Shown here: piece after piece, positions 43,312 through 52,360 of the stretch
How the letters are laid out: each line of letters opens with the position of its first letter
Position numbering within the stretch: position 1 is the first letter of the stretch
DNA from: Lactobacillus hamsteri DSM 5661 = JCM 6256
GTDB taxonomy: Bacteria > Bacillota > Bacilli > Lactobacillales > Lactobacillaceae
Assembly (NCBI RefSeq): GCF_000615445.1
Contig: NZ_BALY01000005.1
Span: 1 to 64,000, forward strand
Direction: 5' to 3'
DNA length: 64,000 bases
Notes under the pieces: generated by a model
Told to the model about the DNA's origin: nothing
Database searches by the model: none
What the model saw: the letters and a program-made list of their open reading frames with translations, nothing else
Made by a program: the position numbers and the translations under genes

Positions 43312-43905
43312 ATGAAAAAAATTCTTAAATTTGTTGCCAGCTTACTCATTGGAATCGCCATTGGAACAGCAGCAACTTATTTTTATTTCAGCAATAAAAA
43401 CAATCAAGTAACCCAAATAAAAAAAGAAACGACAACTACTAATGAAAACGTCGTCTCCCTAGCAGCCACTGAAGATGTCCCCAAAATCAGAGTTGGATTA
43501 AACCAAGCGATTAATAAATTTACGCGCCTTTATTCTTCCGCAAATATCAGTGAAGTAAACTTAAAAATTCAAGGTGAAAACTATATTTACGATATTGCTG
43601 GCTTTGATGCGAAAAAAGATTGTTCAATTCAAATTGATGCAAGCAATGATTTAATTATTGGTCAGTCTACTTTACGTCATGATTACGAATATAACGAAAC
43701 TGATCCTGTTAAATTGGATTTCAATAAAATAATTTCTCGCAACGAGGCTAGCCAAATCGCTATTCAAAAAGTTGGTGGCGGCGAAGCTCGCGAATGGCTT
43801 TTAAAAACTCAAAAAGATAAGCCAATTTGGATGGTTACAGTTATTGATAAAAACGAAATCTACAAAATTACAATTAATGCTTTAACTAAAGAAATAATTG
43901 ATTAA
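43312..43905 (+). CDS. Membrane-anchored PepSY-domain protein
   Basis: A 197-residue protein with one N-terminal helix (about 5-27) as a signal anchor, then a linker and two PepSY-like repeats (about 60-125 and 135-197). NEASQIAIQKVGGGEAREW parallels NEASKIAEKHAKGTSQEW of the lipoprotein gene, so the three PepSY genes in this area are paralogues with three different export modes. It is separated from them by the MarR module and has its own GTGAC-type upstream site. Confidence 0.83.
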   Translation: MKKILKFVASLLIGIAIGTAATYFYFSNKNNQVTQIKKETTTTNENVVSLAATEDVPKIRVGLNQAINKFTRLYSSANISEVNLKIQGENYIYDIAGFDAKKDCSIQIDASNDLIIGQSTLRHDYEYNETDPVKLDFNKIISRNEASQIAIQKVGGGEAREWLLKTQKDKPIWMVTVIDKNEIYKITINALTKEIID

Positions 43906-43907
43906 AC

Positions 43908-43942
43908 AAAAAATAAGCGATGAACTTCATCGCTTATTTTTT
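43908..43942. terminator. Bidirectional terminator
   Basis: The hairpin AAAATAAGCGATGAA / TTCATCGCTTATTTT lies between the convergent PepSY and efp genes. Confidence 0.88.
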
Positions 43943-43946
43943 ACTT

Positions 43947-44525
43947 TTAATTAAACTTAGCGTTGTTATCAGCACGACCCTTGTAATCTCCTTCGTCTGT
44001 TCCGATTACAAGCTTTTCGCCTTCGTTAATGAAATCTGGAACTTGTACAACCAAGCCAGTTTCCATAGTTGCTGGCTTACCACCGCCGGCAACAGTTGCA
44101 CCCTTAATTCCTGGTTGGGTTTCCTTAACTGTCAAAACAACAGTTGATGGCAATTCAATACCGATCAACTTGCCTTCGTCAGTAAATTCCAAACTTACAT
44201 TGATGTTAGGAATTAAGTATTGAACATCATTGCCCAATTGATCCTTAGAAACTTCGTATTGTTCGTAGGTATCAGTATCCATGAAGGTATAAACATCGCC
44301 TTCGCCGTAAAGATATTGAGCAGTTTTCTTAGTAAGTTCAACTAAGTCAATCTTTTCAGTTGGACGCATTGTCTTATGAACAACAGCACCGCTCTTCACG
44401 TCGCGCAAATCCATTTGCATAACAGTGTTGCCCTTACCAGGCTTGTGGTGGTTAGCTTTTAAAACTCTGATTAACTTACCTTCTTGATTGAAGACCATAC
44501 CCTTTTTCAAATTAATTGCTTGCAT
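43947..44525 (-). CDS. efp: Elongation factor P
   Basis: Translation factor of 192 residues that rescues ribosomes stalled at polyproline. Three OB/KOW domains are visible. The loop HHKPGKG places Lys31 at the tip that reaches the peptidyl-transferase centre. The C-terminal GGGKPATMETGLVVQVPDFI is the family signature. It is a single gene next to coaA. Lactobacilli often carry a second efp elsewhere, so this may be one of two copies. Confidence 0.95.
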   Translation of the reverse strand: MQAINLKKGMVFNQEGKLIRVLKANHHKPGKGNTVMQMDLRDVKSGAVVHKTMRPTEKIDLVELTKKTAQYLYGEGDVYTFMDTDTYEQYEVSKDQLGNDVQYLIPNINVSLEFTDEGKLIGIELPSTVVLTVKETQPGIKGATVAGGGKPATMETGLVVQVPDFINEGEKLVIGTDEGDYKGRADNNAKFN

Positions 44526-44563
44526 TTAAAACTCTCCTTTTTCATCGTCTTTAGTATACCAAA

Positions 44564-45487
44564 TTAGAACTGTCTAAGGTCAATTCGATCGATTAAATGA
44601 TCGTGAGTTTTATGTAAAATCAAATCCGCACGCTTCTTAGTTGGCGCGATGTATTCACGTAAATTAACCAAATTTACCATTTGCCAAGTTTCTTCGGCAA
44701 GTCCTAAAGCCGCAGTTCTTGGACCGTTAGCCATTTCATAGTAAAAGTTGTCAGGGTTGTTTTTATTTAAATCAAGCAATTTTCTAAATCTTTGCATGTA
44801 CCAGCTTTCGATCATATCTTCATCTGCATCAATATAAATTGAAAAATCAAAGAAATCACTCGTTACAATTTGGCCGCTTTGCGGAAGCTGCAAAGTATTA
44901 ATTCCTTCCATGATCAAGATATCCGGACGCTTAACATGACCATATTCGCCTGGTACAATGTCGCTCAAAGCTTGAGAATAAAGCGGATAAACAATATCTT
45001 CTTTCCCAGATAAAACATCTGCCAAAAAATCACTCAGCATCTGCATGTTATAGCTTTCTGGAAAACCCTTGCGAGAAAAAATATTCTTTCGTTTCAATTC
45101 GGCATTGCTATAAAGAAAACCATCGGTGGTCATTAAATGAATTTTCAACTCAGGATAAGTTCGACTAAGTAAAAGCTGAAGCAAACGCGCTGTAGTTGAT
45201 TTACCAACAGCGACGGAACCAGAAATTCCAATAATAAAGGGTGAAGCTGGAACTTTTTTATGCAAAAAATCCATCGCCGAATTTTGAACATGACGCTTAG
45301 ATTCAAACATTAAATGTAAATATGAAATTAAGCTTGTATAAATTTCATGAACGTCAGCTAAATCAATCACGTCACCCAAAGACTTAACTTTAGCTAATTC
45401 TTCTTTAGTAATCTCAACTTTTTCATTATGTGGGGTTAAATTAGCCCATTCATTACGATCAAAACTAATATAATTTTTCATTTTCAT
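44564..45487 (-). CDS. coaA: Pantothenate kinase (type I)
   Basis: Makes 4'-phosphopantothenate, the first step of coenzyme A synthesis. It has 307 residues. The P-loop is GISGSVAVGKSTTAR at about 93; MTTDGF and ILIMEGINTLQ follow, and the start SFDRNEWANL is typical of bacterial CoaA. The ATG at 45487 has AAAGGA 8 nt upstream. It probably has its own promoter in the 50-bp gap facing the divergent SGNH hydrolase gene. Confidence 0.95.
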   Translation of the reverse strand: MKMKNYISFDRNEWANLTPHNEKVEITKEELAKVKSLGDVIDLADVHEIYTSLISYLHLMFESKRHVQNSAMDFLHKKVPASPFIIGISGSVAVGKSTTARLLQLLLSRTYPELKIHLMTTDGFLYSNAELKRKNIFSRKGFPESYNMQMLSDFLADVLSGKEDIVYPLYSQALSDIVPGEYGHVKRPDILIMEGINTLQLPQSGQIVTSDFFDFSIYIDADEDMIESWYMQRFRKLLDLNKNNPDNFYYEMANGPRTAALGLAEETWQMVNLVNLREYIAPTKKRADLILHKTHDHLIDRIDLRQF

Positions 45488-45536
45488 TAAACTATCCTTT
45501 TAGTATTATTTTAATTATAGAGGAAGTAGGCAAAAT

Positions 45537-46097
45537 ATGAAAAAAATTGTTCTTTTTGGGGATTCACTCTTTAATGGTTTTCGCAATCGTCGCAACACTA
45601 ATTTAATCACAAAGGGTCTGGAAAACAGATTAAGTAATGCACAAGTGGAAAACTTTTCTAAAAGTGGCGCCACAACAGTCGAAGCATTGGATTATATTGA
45701 TCAAATTCCGCAAGATGCGGATGCAATTTTAATAGAATATGGGACTAATGATTCTTCAGCTTGGGGCATCAGTTGTACAAATTATGCTAAGAATTTAGAA
45801 ACGATGATCGCTTATTTTAACACCAAAAAAGTAATCGTAGTCGGTCCATGGCATCCCAACCCAAACAGTGATCAAAGCAATTTCTTCAATCCAGAAACTT
45901 TAAAAACGAATATTCAAACTGCAAAAAATCTAGCAATAAAATATCATTGTCCTTTTATCGATTTGACCAAATTAACCAATAATCAAAAGGACATGGACAA
46001 AATCTACCAAAATGATGGTTTGCATCTCACTGATTTAGGAAACAATTTATTGCTTGATGCGCTTACACCAATAATTGAAAGCAAAATAAGAGACTAG
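45537..46097 (+). CDS. SGNH/GDSL-family hydrolase
   Basis: Esterase or lysophospholipase-like enzyme of 186 residues without a signal peptide. Block I is FGDSLFNGF (Ser10), block III EYGTNDSS, and block V DGLHLTDLG gives the Asp-His pair. AGGAAG precedes the ATG. It is divergent from coaA and ends at a bidirectional terminator. The substrate is unknown. Confidence 0.88.
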   Translation: MKKIVLFGDSLFNGFRNRRNTNLITKGLENRLSNAQVENFSKSGATTVEALDYIDQIPQDADAILIEYGTNDSSAWGISCTNYAKNLETMIAYFNTKKVIVVGPWHPNPNSDQSNFFNPETLKTNIQTAKNLAIKYHCPFIDLTKLTNNQKDMDKIYQNDGLHLTDLGNNLLLDALTPIIESKIRD

Positions 46098-46120
46098 GAA
46101 TTCCCTAGTCTCTTATTTTC
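46084..46120. terminator. Bidirectional terminator
   Basis: The hairpin AAATAAGAGACTAGG / CCTAGTCTCTTATTT spans the end of the SGNH gene and the end of the convergent acetyltransferase gene. Confidence 0.85.
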
Positions 46121-46565
46121 ATAAATCACGCACCATCATAACGTGCTCAATGCCGCCTTCGTCAAAGACATCGCCGACTGTTTTATAACCTAAGTATTTA
46201 TAAAACGGCTTAGCTGACATCTGCGCATGGCACGCAACCCTTTTAACACCTTTTTCACGCAAAAATTCATGAACTTCTTTCATCATTTTTGCGCCTAAAT
46301 GTTGGCCGCGAGTATTTTTATCCACAGCAACTCTGCCGAACATCCAACCTATTTTTTCATCCTTAAACACACGGCAAGTGGCCAATGCATCGGTATTTTT
46401 TTCATTTAATAAAAATACTTGCGTTGCTACCAAATCAGTATCATCAAGCTCTGGTAACGTAATTTTTTGCTCAGCTACAAAAACTTCTGAACGCAATCTT
46501 TCTACGCAAAATAATTCTCGACCGCTCATTTCATCAACTTTTTTAAAAGAAAATTTTTCATCCAC
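46119..46565 (-). CDS. GNAT-family N-acetyltransferase (ElaA/YjcF-like)
   Basis: A 148-residue protein. The N-terminal ELFCVERLRSEVFVAEQ and LDDTDLVATQVFL follow the ElaA/YjcF pattern, and RVAVDKNTRGQHLGAKMMKEV is the acetyl-CoA motif. It sits 7 bp after the ABC substrate-binding gene and so may share the methionine T-box transcript. The substrate is unknown. Confidence 0.85.
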   Translation of the reverse strand: MDEKFSFKKVDEMSGRELFCVERLRSEVFVAEQKITLPELDDTDLVATQVFLLNEKNTDALATCRVFKDEKIGWMFGRVAVDKNTRGQHLGAKMMKEVHEFLREKGVKRVACHAQMSAKPFYKYLGYKTVGDVFDEGGIEHVMMVRDL

Positions 46566-46572
46566 TTGTGTA

Positions 46573-47394
46573 TTACTTCCCTAAATAATTGCTTTTCCGA
46601 TTAAACCATTTTTCATTTAATTGCTCAAGCTTACCATCTTTTTGGAGTGCCAACAAACTTGCATTAATCTTTTTACGTAAAGTCTTATCACCTTTACGTA
46701 TCCCTACAGCAAACAAGTCCGCAGGAACCGCCTTATTTTCAATCACGCGATAATCGCTGCTTTTAGCCATATGCGCAATATAATAGTTAGCATAAACCTC
46801 ATCAAGCAAGATTCCCTGAATCCGGCCCGCATTTAAATCTAAAAATGAATTAGGAATTTGATCATACAAAACTGTACTCTTAGCCTTTAAAACTTTTTGC
46901 TTGCTTTCATACCATTGTTCAGCAGTCGATCCTGTTTGCATCCCCAAAGTCTTATCTTTCATCTGGGCAAAATCATGAATACCGCTATTCTTTTTTACGA
47001 CTAAAACTTGACCGTTACGCAAATATGGCCGACTAAAAGCCACTTTCTTCTTACGTTGATCCGTAATACTGTAGCCATTCCAAATCAAATCAATTGTACC
47101 ATTGCGCAATTCTGTCGCGTTCATCGACCAATCGATTGTTTGAAAGCTAACTTTGATACCATAACGTTTAAATACTTCACGCGCCAAATCAATATCGTAA
47201 CCAGCGAGCTGCCCATTTTTCTTTGAAAATCCCATTGGCACGAAGGAATCATCTAGGCCAACCACGACTTCTTTTTTGCGGGAAATTTTATTCCAAGTAT
47301 CTTCGCTATTCGCACTTTTCGTGATACTTTTACACCCCGTTAAACCTACTAAAACAAATAACAAGGAAAGAAGCAATAATATTTTTTTCTTCAT
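46573..47394 (-). CDS. Amino-acid ABC transporter substrate-binding lipoprotein
   Basis: Solute-binding protein of 273 residues, polar-amino-acid (family 3) type. The lipobox is VGLTGC (Cys21). EVVVGLDDSFVPMGF, LAGYDIDLAREVFKR, IDLIWNGYSITDQR and LGMQTGSTAEQW are typical ligand-binding segments. It lies 3 bp after the ATPase gene. The Met-type T-box upstream suggests methionine or a sulfur amino acid as ligand, but binding residues alone do not show this. Confidence 0.88.
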   Translation of the reverse strand: MKKKILLLLSLLFVLVGLTGCKSITKSANSEDTWNKISRKKEVVVGLDDSFVPMGFSKKNGQLAGYDIDLAREVFKRYGIKVSFQTIDWSMNATELRNGTIDLIWNGYSITDQRKKKVAFSRPYLRNGQVLVVKKNSGIHDFAQMKDKTLGMQTGSTAEQWYESKQKVLKAKSTVLYDQIPNSFLDLNAGRIQGILLDEVYANYYIAHMAKSSDYRVIENKAVPADLFAVGIRKGDKTLRKKINASLLALQKDGKLEQLNEKWFNRKSNYLGK

Positions 47395-47397
47395 AAG

Positions 47398-48018
47398 CTA
47401 ACCCTCGTTTAATGGTTTAACTTTCAAAACTTGATCGGCAACGTTCTTTGCAAATTGCAAATCATGAGTAATAATCAGTTGGGTTAAGCCAGTTTTCTTT
47501 AAACCTAAAATCATCTTTTCAACTTCTTGCCGCAAATTAGGATCAAGCGCACTGGTCGGCTCGTCATAACACAAAATTTTAGGCTGCATTGCCAAAGCTC
47601 TAGCAATGGCAACCCGCTGCTTCTGACCACCAGATAATTGATAAGGATACTGCTTTTCATGCCCTGCCATTTGCAGCTGCGTCAACAATCTCATTGCATC
47701 ATCTTCAGCTTCTTGTTTTTCCTTCTTTAAAACAAGCTTAGGCGCTAAAGTAATATTTTCTAAAACATTTAAATTAGGGAAAAGATTAAAATCCTGAAAG
47801 ACCACGCCTACTTTTCCTGAATCATATTTTTTGCCATCAATTAGAATTTGACCATCATCATTGGTTTCAAGTCCAGCAATAATGCGCAATAAGGTCGTTT
47901 TTCCAGCTCCAGAAGGACCGACAATGGTTAAAATATCGCCATCATTCAAAGTAAAAGAAATATCCTTTAAAATTTGACGGTCATTATATGCCTTAGATAA
48001 GTTTTTAACTTCTAACAT
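47398..48018 (-). CDS. Amino-acid ABC transporter ATP-binding protein
   Basis: ATPase of 206 residues, GlnQ/TcyC-like but short. Walker A is GPSGAGKTT, signature LSGGQKQR, Walker B ILCYDEPTSALDP, and the switch is LIITHDLQFA. The region after the switch is brief, as in compact amino-acid ATPases. It lies between the permease and binding-protein genes in one operon. Confidence 0.92.
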   Translation of the reverse strand: MLEVKNLSKAYNDRQILKDISFTLNDGDILTIVGPSGAGKTTLLRIIAGLETNDDGQILIDGKKYDSGKVGVVFQDFNLFPNLNVLENITLAPKLVLKKEKQEAEDDAMRLLTQLQMAGHEKQYPYQLSGGQKQRVAIARALAMQPKILCYDEPTSALDPNLRQEVEKMILGLKKTGLTQLIITHDLQFAKNVADQVLKVKPLNEG

Positions 48019-48036
48019 TCTTTTTCACCTGCCTAA

Positions 48037-48678
48037 TTACTTGTAATAACTAAAGTGTTTTTCGATTCTCTTTTGTGCAAAGGCACAGACACTAATCAAA
48101 ATTAGGTAAATTGCAGCTACCAAAACTAGCGGAACTAAAGTTACGTCACGCGCCATTGCCACATTACCAGCTCTAAGCAAATCGCCTAAGCCAATTACAT
48201 AAACCAAAGATGAATCCTTCACCAGATTGATAACTTCGTTGAAAATAGATGGCAAAACAATTTTCATTACCTGGGGAATTATAATTTTAGTCATTGTCTG
48301 CCAACGGTTAAGACGTAAAACTTGAGCCGCTTCAAATTGTCCTTTATGAATTGATTGCAAGCCTCCACGGAAAATTTCCGCAAAATATGCCGCATAGTTT
48401 AAGACGAAAGCGAAAAGAGCGGCCTCATAACGGGGAAAAACAATATGTAAAATCGGCAAACCATAAAACACAAAAATTAACTGTAATAATAGTGGCGTTC
48501 CCCGCATAATCCAAACATAAAATTCAACTAACCATTTGATTGGTTTAATCTTGCTCATTTCACCTAAAGCAACCAATATTCCTAATGGCAAAGCCAAAAT
48601 TATTGTCCAGAAAAAGATCTTCAACGTCATTAAAGTTCCAGCAATAAGAGCCGGCATAATTTGCATTACATATTCCAT
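48037..48678 (-). CDS. Amino-acid ABC transporter permease
   Basis: HisM/GlnP-type permease of 213 residues with about five helices. The family signature is YVWIMRGTPLLLQLIFVFYGLP and the EAA loop is AAQVLRLNRWQTMTKIIIPQ. It is the first gene of the operon and the one directly behind the tandem T-box leader. A homodimer would form the channel. Confidence 0.92.
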   Translation of the reverse strand: MEYVMQIMPALIAGTLMTLKIFFWTIILALPLGILVALGEMSKIKPIKWLVEFYVWIMRGTPLLLQLIFVFYGLPILHIVFPRYEAALFAFVLNYAAYFAEIFRGGLQSIHKGQFEAAQVLRLNRWQTMTKIIIPQVMKIVLPSIFNEVINLVKDSSLVYVIGLGDLLRAGNVAMARDVTLVPLVLVAAIYLILISVCAFAQKRIEKHFSYYK

Positions 48679-48703
48679 TTTTCCACCTGCTTTTTTCTAA
48701 CAA

Positions 48704-48820
48704 AAAGTCCTCTTGAGAAAAATCTCAAGAGGACGAATTATCGTGATTCCACCTCAGCTTCACAACATGCTCACGCATACTGCCTCACTAGGTTTACTAA
48801 CAAAGAATTATCACGATAAA
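48704..48820 (-). promoter_or_regulatory. Proximal T-box unit, shortened
   Basis: On the minus strand GAGGTGGAATCACG (48742-48755) is a T-box sequence, and a terminator follows (GTCCTCTTGAGA / TCTCAAGAGGAC, 48707-48734, then T5). Only about 50-60 nt precede it, too little for a full stem I with specifier loop. A 10-bp inverted repeat (TTATCGTGAT / ATCACGATAA) brackets the unit. Confidence 0.7.
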
Positions 48821-48827
48821 TAAAAAA

Positions 48828-49085
48828 CGCCCTTCTAGGTCAATTGACCTAAGAGGGCGAATTTCTCGATCCGCGGTTCCACCTCATATTCACAGCTAAC
48901 TCGCATTAACTGTCTCAATAAGTTCGTTAATAAACCTTTAGCTATAATGGCTAACCCAGACCTCTCTACTACCATTTCAAGGAGCCAACTCACAGATGTG
49001 ATTCATCCAAGCAATTGCCTTATTTCCACCATCAAAGGCTCTCTATAAATTATTCTTGAACTACTATTTCTGTTCCAAGTTGTTA
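48828..49085 (-). promoter_or_regulatory. Distal T-box leader, AUG (methionine) specifier
   Basis: This full T-box riboswitch has a T-box sequence GAGGTGGAACCGCGG (48871-48885) and a terminator (CGCCCT...AGGGCG type, 48828-48859, ending in T6). Stem I has AGAGAG and GAGCC/GGCTC arms. The 3' side reads TTGAA-ATG-GTAGT, so the specifier would be AUG at 48973-48975, for tRNA-Met. The ABC operon should therefore be switched on when charged tRNA-Met is low. Confidence 0.85.
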
Positions 49086-49103
49086 ATCACATGTTGCTTA
49101 AAT

Positions 49104-49130
49104 ATTATACGATCGCTAATTTTTTGTCAA
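49104..49130 (-). promoter_or_regulatory. Promoter of the T-box/ABC operon
   Basis: On the minus strand there is a perfect TTGACA (49125-49130) and TATAAT (49104-49109). The 15-bp spacer is shorter than the ideal 17. Confidence 0.75.
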
Positions 49131-49145
49131 CGATTTTGCTTTTAA

Positions 49146-51441
49146 TTATTTTTCATCGTAAGTTTTAGGATCAATATCAAGAAGCGGGGACTTCTCGCCA
49201 ATATATACAATATCGAGCTTATACATTGCTCTTGAAGTAATTGTGTAAACTAATTGGGTTTCATCAAGAGCGTGATAATTTTCTTTAGATGCATCCCACA
49301 TTACAACTGCATCAAATTCCAAACCTTTAGCTAAGTATGAAGGAACAACTAAGTCGCCAGGAACAAGACGTTGGTTGGCAGTTGCGATCAATGTTGCCTT
49401 TTGGCCATGCTTAGCTAATTGTTCATGAACAAACTTCGCGCCCGCTAAATCCTTAGTAATAATTGCCGTTGTAAAATGCTTAGCATCATTAGCCTTTAAA
49501 ATTTCTTGCAAGGCAACGATTGCTTCTTCATCAGTCTTTCTTCCCCAAATAACAGGCTTTGGACCTTGACGGTTGAAGGATTCAATCTTTTCACCTTGGC
49601 GCAAAATCTGCTTAGTAAAGTCAGTAATTTGCTTAGTTGAACGATATGACTTAGTAAGTTGAACAACATCGGTCTTTTCAGGATCAAATAAGCCTGAAAT
49701 TTGTTTAAGCAAACTTCTGCTTTCATCTTTGGTAAAGATAGCTTGATTTAAATCACCAAGCATTGTGAACTTAGCTCTTGGGAAGTTGTACTTAAGATAC
49801 GCAAGTTGGAATGGCGTATAATCTTGGATCTCATCGATGAAAGTGTAACGCATTTCAAAATCAGTGCGACGGCCAGTGATCAAGTCATAAAGGTAAAGAT
49901 ATGCGGAAACGTCATTCATATGAATGTCGTGCTTTCTGAATGAATCTTTAACTTCTTCGACATGCTTCATCCAGTCATCTTCAGAAATATTCCATTTAGA
50001 TAAATCAGTCATCTTAGGAACAGCACGCAAAAAGCTTAAGTATTGCGCACGCATGTTGATAAAGTGATTGTGACGAATCTTTTGGAAAACAGGTTGAAGC
50101 GCCTTTATAACAATCTTTCTGCCTAAGAATTTTTCTTCATCGGCTTCGGAATCGAATTCTTGATCAGGACGATCGTACAAAGCATTAAGCTGTTCCTTGC
50201 TCAAGCTTTCGATAGTTTGACTAACCCACTTCTTGCGAACTTCCGGCGCAATCTTGCGATTGAGCATCTTAATCAATTCTTCACGCGTAGCATCGATACG
50301 GTTGGCCAATTTGTAATTTTGATTGTATGAATAATAGATTTCACGAATCTTTTCCTTATCAAAATATGGCTTCTTTTTATCACGGAACATAATGTTCTTA
50401 AAGACAACGCCACGTTTGTTAAGGTGCTTAGCATAACGCGTTACCAAATTGAAGAAGTTTACAGAATCCTTAAAAGCACCGATATCGCTGTTGGCAGTTT
50501 TATCTTCAAATTGTTTAAATAAGTTTTCAACGTTCATCCCTGGAAGCCGGCGAGAAACAAATTGCCAATAAGTCATTTGAACCATGTTCTGTTCACCCAT
50601 TTCAGGCAAAACATTTTTAATGTAGTCATTGAACAATTGGTTAGGACTAAACATGATAACGTCGCTGGAAGTCAAATTACCGCGGTAACGGTACAAAAGA
50701 AAGGCAATTCTTTGTAAAATCGCGCTTGTCTTACCTGAGCCGGCCGCCCCTTGAACGAATAAAAGATCAGCGCTTGTGTTACGAATGATCTTGTTTTGTT
50801 CTTGTTGAATCGTCGTAACAATTGACTTCATTTGGGTGCTGGATTTTTCTGACAAAACTTCCAGAAGCATCTGGTCACCGATTGACTCGTTAGTGTCAAA
50901 CATGTTGACGATCTTGCCGTCTTTAATCATGAATTGACGCTTCTTAGTCATATCAACGGTAATTTCACCTTCAGGCGAATTGTAGGAAACCTTGCCTAAC
51001 TTGCCATCGTAGTAAATAGAAGAAATTGGTGCACGCCAATCATAGATCAAGAAATGATCATTTTCATCCGCAAATGAACCTAAACCAATATAGATTGTTT
51101 CTGGTTCTGAAGCATCATTTTCTTTAAAATCAACACGGGCAAAATATGGACTCTTTTCCAATCTTTCAACTGTGGCTAATTGCTTAGCAGAATGTTGCCA
51201 ATCATGTTCACGTTCAGTTAAAAGTTGTTGTTGCTGGTGAATGGACAAAGCCGTTTCCATTGATGTTGAATAGCCATCATAGTCAAGCTTAACGTCATCA
51301 AAGAAATGAGAATTAAGATCTCTGCTTCGCTTCAACAGTTTTAATTGATTTTCTTAATTTCTTTTCACGATCTTTGATCATGCCCATGACATGGTCAAGA
51401 TGTTCTTGTTCGTATTTTTTATCGTCAATTTCTTTAGACAA
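49146..51441 (-). pseudogene. helD: HelD-type UvrD-like helicase (RNA polymerase recycling), frameshifted near N-terminus
   Basis: The long frame (49146-51335, 729 residues) is a superfamily 1 helicase of the HelD type. DWRAPISSIYYDG is the HelD insert, Walker A is FVQGAAGSGKTS, Walker B FIDEIQDYTPFQ, and QLTKSYRST and YTITSRA are C-terminal motifs. Upstream, TTG 51441 with AGGTG opens 42 residues (MSKEIDDKKYEQEHLDHVMG) that form the expected N-terminal coiled coil. A single extra base in GAAGCGAAGC near 51,335 breaks the join; removing it gives VEASRDLNSHFFDD. HelD frees stalled RNA polymerase, so loss of the N-terminal coil would matter. Confidence 0.85.
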
Positions 51442-51595
51442 ATAATTTCACCTACTTTTAAAACCTAGTCTATTAATTCTACCATGAATTAAGAAATGGT
51501 AATACTTTTAGCTTACAGGCCATATTAATACACAAAAACAATTAAAAAGTTTACAATTTGAAAGAATATTCAAAAAAATCGGAGTTGATGCAATT

Positions 51596-52290
51596 ATGCG
51601 AGGATTTTTTCACTTCTTGCGTAATTTAATTTTCTTAGGGATAATTGCTTTCGGTATTTGGACATATAAAACAAATCCTAATTTTCAAACGGCGACCAAC
51701 GATTCGCTTGCCACACTCAGCCAGAGAATTAATCAGCTAATTTCAACAGGATCGCTTAAGGCTCCAAAAATTGGTGATAATGAACCAACTGAGCAAACCG
51801 ATTCTGAAGGAAAAAATGATGATTCCGGCAAAAAGACTGACAAACAAATTTGGTCTAAAAATAGTGCAACGGTTTATATCGATATTGATAATAATCCAGT
51901 TTTGCGCAGCGCAACAATCGACGCTATGAACGCTTGGAATAGAACGGGAGCTTTTTTATTTAAACAAACAAATAACAAAAATAAAGCCAACATTGTCGTT
52001 AGTGTAATGGATCGAAGCGATACAAGCGCGGCAGGACAAACGTCCACAACTTATAATCCTGTTACGGGACATTTGCTTAGAGCAAAGGTGCAGCTTAATC
52101 GCTATTATTTGCAAAATACATGGTATGCTATAGCCAAAACAGAATTATAAATACTGCTGAGCATGAATTAGGTCATGCAATCGGCTTAAGTCATACTCAT
52201 AGCGTTTCCGTTATGTATCCGGCCGGATCAATTTATACGATTCAGCCTCGCGACATTACTGACGTAAAGAGACTTTATCACGAAAGCTAA
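51596..52290 (+). pseudogene. Matrixin-like zinc metalloprotease, split by a frameshift
   Basis: A membrane-anchored protease. One helix (about 8-24) and a D/E/K-rich linker precede a matrixin-like domain (WSKNSATVYIDIDNNPVLRS, AMNAWNRTGAF, ANIVVSVMDRSD). The first frame stops at 52150 before the active site. The other frame continues NTAEHELGHAIGLSH (the HExxHxxGxxH zinc motif) and a Met-turn SVMYP, ending at 52290. Adding one base near 52,131 (TATGCTAT read as TATGGCTAT) joins them as WYGYSQNRIINTAEH. About 231 residues if intact. Confidence 0.82.
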
Positions 52291-52302
52291 ATATTTTTCT
52301 TT

Positions 52303-52347
52303 AAACAATCACCTTTTTTCGTTTAGAATGAAAGTGATTGTTTTTAT
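52303..52347 (+). terminator. Possible terminator
   Basis: AACAATCAC / GTGATTGTT arms enclose a 22-nt partly paired loop and are followed by TTTAT. It lies between the protease and phosphatase genes. Confidence 0.5.
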
Positions 52348-52360
52348 TTAGGAGAAAATT

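Noticed and set aside
48704..49085. tRNA-like or repeat element
   Set aside because: The conserved GGTGG...CG sequences and terminators identify T-box leaders; no cloverleaf can be drawn.
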